The notes under the pieces are model-generated. The model was not told the origin of the DNA. It did no database searches and saw only the letters and a list, made by a program, of their open reading frames with translations. Shown here piece after piece: positions 32,423 through 36,784 of a stretch of 36,784 nucleotides of DNA (positions are counted from its first letter, which is position 1; the number at the start of each line of letters is the position of its first letter). The translations under genes were made by a program, and so were the position numbers. Source of the stretch: Ferruginibacter sp. (lineage in GTDB: Bacteria > Bacteroidota > Bacteroidia > Chitinophagales > Chitinophagaceae); the NCBI GenBank assembly GCA_025352525.1, contig JANXTG010000188.1:1-36784 (forward strand), in the 5' to 3' direction.

Positions 32423-32535
32423 TTCTTCACAGCACAAAATATTTAAATTTTATTTTACACTTAAATTATGTGTATTGGGTTTGTTTACCTTTTCTATAAA
32501 CGCACAGCCTGATTTCCTTATCCGATTCTCAAAAT

Positions 32536-33297
32536 ATGGAACAATTAATCAATTATATTCTTCAGCTTGCTGACAGTAACTTAATACTTACACAACGAAA
32601 CGCTGCGTGGTGCGGCCATGGACCGATACTGGAGCAGGATATTGCCATTACAAATATTACGCTTGACTTGATTGGGCAAAGCAGAAATTTTTATCAGTAT
32701 GCTGCAAAGCTTATAAATGAATCAACGGACACTAAGGTCACAGAGGATTCGCTTGCATACCTGCGTACAGAAAGAGAATTTAAAAATTTACTGCTTACAG
32801 AACAGGAAAACGGTGATTGGGCACAAACAATTGTAAGGCAGTTTTTTTACAGCGTTTATCAATATTTTTTGTATGAAAAAATGCAACACAGTAGGGATGA
32901 ACAGCTTGCCGGTATTGCTGCCAAATCTTTAAAAGAAGTTACTTATCATGTTACCTGGTCGGGCGAATGGGTAATTCGTTTGGGCGATGGTACTGCAGAA
33001 AGCAAGGAGAGAATAGAAAAAGCAATTATAGAATTATGGCCTTACACCGGCGAAATGTTTTTACCGGAAGCTTACGAAATATCAATGGTATCCGCAGGCA
33101 TTGCACCTGATATTACTCTTTTAAAAAATGAATGGTACAAAAAAGTAACTGACATTTTTGAAGAGGCCACAATCTCGCTTCCTAAAGATGGCTTTATGCA
33201 AACCGGTGGCAAGAATGGAGTGCACACTGAAAAACTGGGCTATATTTTATCTGATCTGCAGTATTTACAAAGAACGTATCCTAACGCCACATGGTAG
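32536..33297 (+). CDS. paaC: Phenylacetyl-CoA epoxidase subunit PaaC
   Basis: A 253-aa ferritin-like partner of PaaA that lacks a working metal site in the family. Marks are the opening NYILQLADSNLILTQRNAAWCGHGP, ILEQDIAITNITLDLIGQSRNFYQYA, then YHVTWSGEWVIRLGDGTAESKERIE. It ends HTEKLGYILSDLQYLQRTYPNATW. It overlaps paaD by 7 bp, so the two are translationally coupled. A 113-bp gap after paaB holds no gene I can support. Confidence 0.95.
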   Translation: MEQLINYILQLADSNLILTQRNAAWCGHGPILEQDIAITNITLDLIGQSRNFYQYAAKLINESTDTKVTEDSLAYLRTEREFKNLLLTEQENGDWAQTIVRQFFYSVYQYFLYEKMQHSRDEQLAGIAAKSLKEVTYHVTWSGEWVIRLGDGTAESKERIEKAIIELWPYTGEMFLPEAYEISMVSAGIAPDITLLKNEWYKKVTDIFEEATISLPKDGFMQTGGKNGVHTEKLGYILSDLQYLQRTYPNATW

Positions 33298-33773
33298 TAG
33301 AAAACGACATAACGATAGATGCATTATGGAAATTGCTGGAGCAGGTTCCTGACCCTGAAATCCCGGTACTTTCTATTTTAGATTTAGGAATTGTAAGAGA
33401 TGTAAAATTACAAGATGGACAGGTTGAAATTATCATTACACCAACTTACAGCGGTTGCCCCGCAATGGATGCAATCAGTATGGATATCAGACTAAAGTTG
33501 ATTGAACACGGTTATAAAAATATAAAAATCTCTTCGGTTCTTTCACCCGCATGGACCACAGATTGGATGACTGAAGAAGGAAAAATAAAATTGAATAAAT
33601 ACGGCATTGCACCACCAAAAATGTCAGGCGATTTATCAAACTCAACTCCTGTTTGTCCGCAATGCAATTCAGCTGATACAAAACTCTTAAGCCAGTTTGG
33701 CTCTACAGCCTGCAAAGCACTTTACCAGTGCAATGATTGCAAAGAACCCTTCGACTATTTTAAATGTCATTAA
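33291..33773 (+). CDS. paaD: Phenylacetate degradation protein PaaD (DUF59, Fe-S assembly)
   Basis: A 160-aa protein needed for maturation of the epoxidase, probably in handling the PaaE iron-sulfur cluster or the PaaA iron. The N-terminal MIP18/DUF59 domain has PDPEIPVLSILDLGIVRDV (20-38) and the reactive Cys56 in SGCPAMDA. The C-terminal domain holds a zinc- or cluster-like set: Cys122, Cys125, Cys141, Cys147, Cys150 and Cys159. Its start lies inside paaC. Confidence 0.94.
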   Translation: MVVENDITIDALWKLLEQVPDPEIPVLSILDLGIVRDVKLQDGQVEIIITPTYSGCPAMDAISMDIRLKLIEHGYKNIKISSVLSPAWTTDWMTEEGKIKLNKYGIAPPKMSGDLSNSTPVCPQCNSADTKLLSQFGSTACKALYQCNDCKEPFDYFKCH

Positions 33774-33801
33774 AAGGGTCTGTTTATAAATTTTAGATTT
33801 A

Positions 33802-33809
33802 TAGATTTG
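33802..33809 (+). promoter_or_regulatory. Possible internal -7 box before paaG
   Basis: TAGATTTG, exact TAnnTTTG, 21 nt before the ATG at 33831, in the 57-bp paaD-paaG gap. No clear -33 box. An internal promoter is possible but may be chance in AT-rich DNA. Confidence 0.25.
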
Positions 33810-33830
33810 CATAAATTATTTACACCCATT

Positions 33831-34607
33831 ATGCAATCAATTCTATTTGAAATAAAAGACAACGTTGGCGTAATTACTTTAAACAGACCTGATAAATTTA
33901 ATGCGTTTAACCGGGAAATGGCTTTGTTGCTACAGCAGGTTTTAGATGATTGCGAAAACAACGATGATGTGCGCTCTGTTTTAATTACAGGTGCAGGCAA
34001 AGCATTTTGCGCTGGGCAGGATATTGCTGAACTTTCAGGAGAAAATGCTTTAAGTATTGAGGTAATCCTTGTTGAACATTTTAACCCTATCGTTAATAAA
34101 ATAAGAAAACTTAATAAGCCCGTTATAGCTGCTGTAAATGGCGTGGCAGCAGGAGCCGGTGCAAATATTGCATTGTGTGCTGATGTTGTTTTAGCAACCG
34201 AATCAGCATGTTTTATACAGGCGTTTTCTAAAATTGGCTTGATACCTGATAGTGGCGGCACTTATTTTTTACCCCGTTTAATTGGGTTTCAAAAAGCATC
34301 TGCATTAATGATGACAGGCGATAAAGTATCAGCTGCAGAAGCAGAAAAAATGGGTATGATTTACAAAGTTTTTGCAGATGAAACTTTTGAAAAAGAATCT
34401 TGTGCCCTTGCACTCAAACTTGCTCAAATGCCAACAACAGGTTTGGCGCATACAAAAACAGCACTCAATGTTTCTTTGCAAAACACTTTCAGCGAGCAGC
34501 TCGTGCAGGAAGACAGGTTACAAAGGAAAGCCGCTGCTACAGCAGATTACAAAGAAGGTATAAATGCTTTTATTGAAAAACGCAAAGCTGTTTTTACAGG
34601 AAAATAA
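33831..34607 (+). CDS. paaG: 1,2-epoxyphenylacetyl-CoA isomerase PaaG
   Basis: A 258-aa crotonase-fold enzyme that converts the ring epoxide to the oxepin. Oxyanion-hole residues lie in CAGQDIAEL (60-68) and NGVAAGAGANIAL (103-115). The signature GLIPDSGGTYFLPRLIG (136-152) with Asp140 is typical of PaaG and sets it apart from general enoyl-CoA hydratases that have a Glu. I chose the ATG at 33831; a TTG at 33807 would add eight residues. It belongs to the paa run, 57 bp after paaD. Confidence 0.88.
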   Translation: MQSILFEIKDNVGVITLNRPDKFNAFNREMALLLQQVLDDCENNDDVRSVLITGAGKAFCAGQDIAELSGENALSIEVILVEHFNPIVNKIRKLNKPVIAAVNGVAAGAGANIALCADVVLATESACFIQAFSKIGLIPDSGGTYFLPRLIGFQKASALMMTGDKVSAAEAEKMGMIYKVFADETFEKESCALALKLAQMPTTGLAHTKTALNVSLQNTFSEQLVQEDRLQRKAAATADYKEGINAFIEKRKAVFTGK

Positions 34608-34619
34608 AATGATGTGTAA

Positions 34620-35045
34620 ATGGATTTAACCGGAGATATTTTAGCAAACAACGTTGTAAATGATATGATGCAAAAAGATTTGTTCAGCCAATGGCTGGGC
34701 ATTTCAATCATTGAAATAAAAGAAGGTTACAGCAAAATAAAAATGACCGTGCGACCGGAAATGATCAACGGCTTTGATATTGTTCATGGCGGCATTACAT
34801 TCTCTCTTGCTGACAGTGCATTTGCTTTTGCCTGCAACAACCGCAATGTTTTATCTGTTGCTTTAGATACCAGTATTAATTTTTTAAAACCGGTGCAGGT
34901 TAATGATCAATTGGTGGCCGAAGCCATCGAACTGCACAATGGTCGTTCAACAGGACTGTATCATATCAACATAACAAATCAAAAAAATGAAACCGCTGCC
35001 GTTTTTAAAGGCACTTGTTTTAGAACTTCAAAATCGCTGATATGA
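34620..35045 (+). CDS. paaI: Hydroxyphenylacetyl-CoA thioesterase PaaI
   Basis: A 141-aa hot-dog-fold thioesterase. The active-site segment is NGFDIVHGGITFSLADSAFAFACNN (50-74), with Asn50, His57-Gly58-Gly59 and Asp65. It removes CoA from ring-hydroxylated dead-end products so CoA is not trapped. It starts 12 bp after paaG and its stop overlaps the next start by 4 bp (ATGA). Confidence 0.92.
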   Translation: MDLTGDILANNVVNDMMQKDLFSQWLGISIIEIKEGYSKIKMTVRPEMINGFDIVHGGITFSLADSAFAFACNNRNVLSVALDTSINFLKPVQVNDQLVAEAIELHNGRSTGLYHINITNQKNETAAVFKGTCFRTSKSLI

Positions 35046-35635
35046 TTTACGCCTTCAATAATTTTATACCTGTCGTTCATCCCTCCTCTTTCGTACATCC
35101 TCAGGCATGTGTAACAGGTAATGTAATAATTGGTAAAGATTGTTATATCGGCCCGGGCGCTGCAATTCGGGGCGATTGGGGGCAAATAATTATTGAAGAT
35201 GGTTGCAATGTGCAGGAAAACTGTACCATCCATATGTTTCCCGGCGTAACTGTTTTTTTAAAAAAAGGCGCACATATTGGGCATGGTGCAATTATACATG
35301 GCGCTACAATAGGCAAAAATTCATTGGTTGGTATGAATGCCGTAATTATGGATAATGCAATTATTGGAGACGAATGCATTGTTGGTGCATTGAGTTTTGT
35401 AAAAGCAAATGAAGTTTTTAAAAACAGAGGTGTAATTGTTGGCAACCCTGCAAAAAAAATAAAAGAAGTGAGCGACGAAATGCTTGCATGGAAAACAGAA
35501 GGCACTTCACTTTACCAACAATTACCAAAAGATTTGCACATAAGTTTAATATCGTGCGAATCCCTGACAGAAATACCTGCAGACAGGAAAATTCAAAATA
35601 CTTCTTATAAACCCTGGAACGAAACAAAAAGGTAA
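35042..35635 (+). CDS. paaY: PaaY-like hexapeptide-repeat thioesterase
   Basis: A 197-aa left-handed beta-helix protein of the gamma-carbonic-anhydrase group. Hexapeptide repeats run from about residue 15 to 130 (VTGNVIIGKDCYIGPGAAIRGDWG, GAHIGHGAIIHGATIGKNSLVGMNAVI). Metal-ligand His residues are seen in CTIHMFPG, GAHIGHG and IIHGA. PaaY hydrolyses ring-hydrolysis by-product CoA esters in other bacteria. The C-terminal helix (SDEMLAWKTEGTSLYQQLPKDL) is typical of PaaY. It overlaps paaI by 4 bp and closes the cluster. Confidence 0.88.
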   Translation: MIYAFNNFIPVVHPSSFVHPQACVTGNVIIGKDCYIGPGAAIRGDWGQIIIEDGCNVQENCTIHMFPGVTVFLKKGAHIGHGAIIHGATIGKNSLVGMNAVIMDNAIIGDECIVGALSFVKANEVFKNRGVIVGNPAKKIKEVSDEMLAWKTEGTSLYQQLPKDLHISLISCESLTEIPADRKIQNTSYKPWNETKR

Positions 35636-35639
35636 ATAA

Positions 35640-36020
35640 TTATTTTCTGCTATCTGCCCACAATAATTTTTCTTCTTTTGCTGTACCAAAATCTTTAATT
35701 TTTCCGTCACCTTTTCCTGTAATGCCACCGTCGGGATGACCCATCAATCCACAACTGTCATTGTACAAATCACTAAACTGGTCACAACAAATAGCGGGGA
35801 CATAAAATACTTTTTTACCCAAATACATATAGCTGTAAATTTTTCTTGGAGGGTTTGTAACCGCTTCACTTTTCATTTTTTCAATCAACACTTTTACGCA
35901 AACCGGCAATGAATCCACCACAACTTTACTGCCCTCAGGTGCCATATCTGCAGCGTTGGTTTTTTTAGATGCATTGCAACCAAAAGCAACTAACATCAAA
36001 CTTAATATCAATACTTTCAT
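35640..36020 (-). CDS. Small lipoprotein, DUF6970-like
   Basis: A 126-aa exported lipoprotein. The signal is MKVLILSLMLVAFGC, with lipobox AFGC and Cys15. The mature part contains CVKVLIEKMKSEAVTNPPRKIYSYMYLGKKVFYVPAICCDQFSDLYND and ends HPDGGITGKGDGKIKDF. The CCDQFSDLYD and GGITGKGDG words match what I recall as DUF6970, a Bacteroidota family of unknown function. It is convergent with paaY (gap 4 bp), and not part of the paa pathway as far as sequence tells. Confidence 0.7.
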   Translation of the reverse strand: MKVLILSLMLVAFGCNASKKTNAADMAPEGSKVVVDSLPVCVKVLIEKMKSEAVTNPPRKIYSYMYLGKKVFYVPAICCDQFSDLYNDSCGLMGHPDGGITGKGDGKIKDFGTAKEEKLLWADSRK

Positions 36021-36266
36021 AGTTTATTTTTAGGTGGGGCTGTAAACATTTTAAAATAATTAAACTTTTGCTCGGGCTATGCGTTACAATCTTTTTATTT
36101 ACCGAAGCAATATAAAAAGGATTTCCACTTCTATCCCGCAGCCTTTCAGCTTTTTTGTCTTTAATCAACAATTATACCTCAAAGTTTTCATTCATGCACA
36201 TTCGTGTAATTTAAGGCAGTTAAAAAAGGCTTTATAACCTCGCAATGCAATGCAGTTTGCTTTTTG

Positions 36267-36274
36267 TATTTTTG
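36267..36274 (+). promoter_or_regulatory. Likely -7 box of obg
   Basis: TATTTTTG, exact TAnnTTTG, 22 nt before the TTG start at 36297. The leader would be about 18 nt. No standard -33 TTTG at the expected distance. Confidence 0.4.
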
Positions 36275-36296
36275 CTGCTAACACAATACTTAAGTT

Positions 36297-36784
36297 TTGG
36301 AAAGATCGAATTTTGTAGACCAGATAAATATTTTTTGCCACAGTGGTCATGGTGGTGCAGGCAGTAAACACTTTCTTCGTAATAAACTTACAGCAGAAGG
36401 TGGCCCTGACGGTGGTGATGGTGGTCGTGGTGCGCATATAATTTTAAAAGGCAATACCCAATTATGGACATTGCTACACCTTCGCTATTTTAAGAATGTA
36501 TTGGCAGATGATGGTGGCAATGGCGAAGGGGGACAAAGAAGCGGCAAAGCCGGAAAAGATATTATTATAGAGGTACCGCTTGGTACCATTGCCAGAGACC
36601 CTGAAACAGGAGAAAAAGTTGCTGAAATTTTACTGGATGGCGAAGAAGTAATTTTAATGAAGGGCGGCCGTGGCGGTCTGGGTAACAGTAATTTTAAAAC
36701 AGCTACCAACCAGGCCCCTGAGTATGCACAACCCGGCGAAGATGGTGCTGAAGGTATTAGAACCCTTGAGTTAAAAGTATTGGC
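36297..36784 (+). CDS. obg: GTPase Obg (CgtA), 5' part, runs off the window
   Basis: The first 162 residues of Obg, a ribosome-associated GTPase. This part is the glycine-rich Obg fold: NFVDQINIFCHSGHGGAGS, GGPDGGDGGRGAHIIL, ADDGGNGEGGQRSGKAGKD, LMKGGRGGLGNSNF. The GTP-binding motifs lie beyond the window. Start: a TAA lies two codons upstream (36291-36293) and no ATG or GTG precedes the conserved N-terminus, so the TTG at 36297 (MERSNFVDQ) is the start. Confidence 0.93.
   Translation, partial: MERSNFVDQINIFCHSGHGGAGSKHFLRNKLTAEGGPDGGDGGRGAHIILKGNTQLWTLLHLRYFKNVLADDGGNGEGGQRSGKAGKDIIIEVPLGTIARDPETGEKVAEILLDGEEVILMKGGRGGLGNSNFKTATNQAPEYAQPGEDGAEGIRTLELKVL

Noticed and set aside
33770-34261. 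A 163-codon minus-strand frame opposite paaG.
   Set aside because: Antisense shadow of paaG, which has full crotonase motifs.
35143-35505. A 120-codon minus-strand frame opposite paaY.
   Set aside because: Shadow of the hexapeptide repeats; proline- and isoleucine-rich with no recognisable motif.
1-36784. CRISPR arrays, insertion sequences, toxin-antitoxin pairs or restriction systems.
   Set aside because: I saw no regularly spaced direct repeats, transposase motifs, or defence-type gene pairs anywhere in the window.

Overview
The window is AT-rich DNA from a Bacteroidota chromosome, most likely family Chitinophagaceae. I infer this from -7 promoter boxes of the form TAnnTTTG, very short 5' leaders with no Shine-Dalgarno sequences, the coaX / outer-membrane protein / lptC block, a long-form PurF, and many small lipoproteins and Sec signal peptides. 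I see no phage, insertion sequence, CRISPR array or defence island. Most genes are chromosomal housekeeping or accessory metabolism.

Layout, left to right. The window opens inside a tRNA-Asn gene (1-49) with its terminator. Next come an LdtD-type L,D-transpeptidase lipoprotein, an exported Ppx/GppA-like protein, a membrane-anchored coiled-coil protein, and recA on the minus strand. A structured intergenic element (5651-5723), a small conserved protein and a 700-bp gene-free stretch lead to an outer-membrane barrel protein, purF, a stand-alone response regulator and a minus-strand B12-binding radical SAM enzyme. The radical SAM frame continues upstream of every ATG/GTG/TTG. A sixA-like phosphatase, a tiny CxxC membrane protein and a methyltransferase follow. 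A minus-strand surface-glycan operon (14005-18329) holds GT9, GT4, MeaB GTPase and GT4.

The middle (18.4-29 kb) holds a stand-alone Lon N-domain protein and then coaX, a beta-barrel protein and lptC packed together. After these come a redox/stress group (Kv-beta-like aldo/keto reductase, ArsC/Spx-like reductase, TMEM175-type channel, OsmC), two glycosyltransferase-like genes, an HSDL2-like SDR, a small membrane protein with a PfkB kinase, and a YciO-type member of the YrdC/Sua5 family.

The right end (28.9-35.6 kb) is a phenylacetate degradation cluster: TetR regulator, paaE, then paaA-B-C-D-G-I-Y. TetR and paaE overlap. PaaA-E make the phenylacetyl-CoA epoxidase, PaaG isomerises the epoxide, and PaaI and PaaY are salvage thioesterases. 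The ligase PaaK and the later ring-opening and beta-oxidation enzymes (PaaZ, F, H, J) are not in the window. Two regulatory details stand out: an inverted repeat next to the paaA promoter, and a strong intrinsic terminator between paaA and paaB. The window ends with a small lipoprotein and the 5' part of obg, which starts at TTG.
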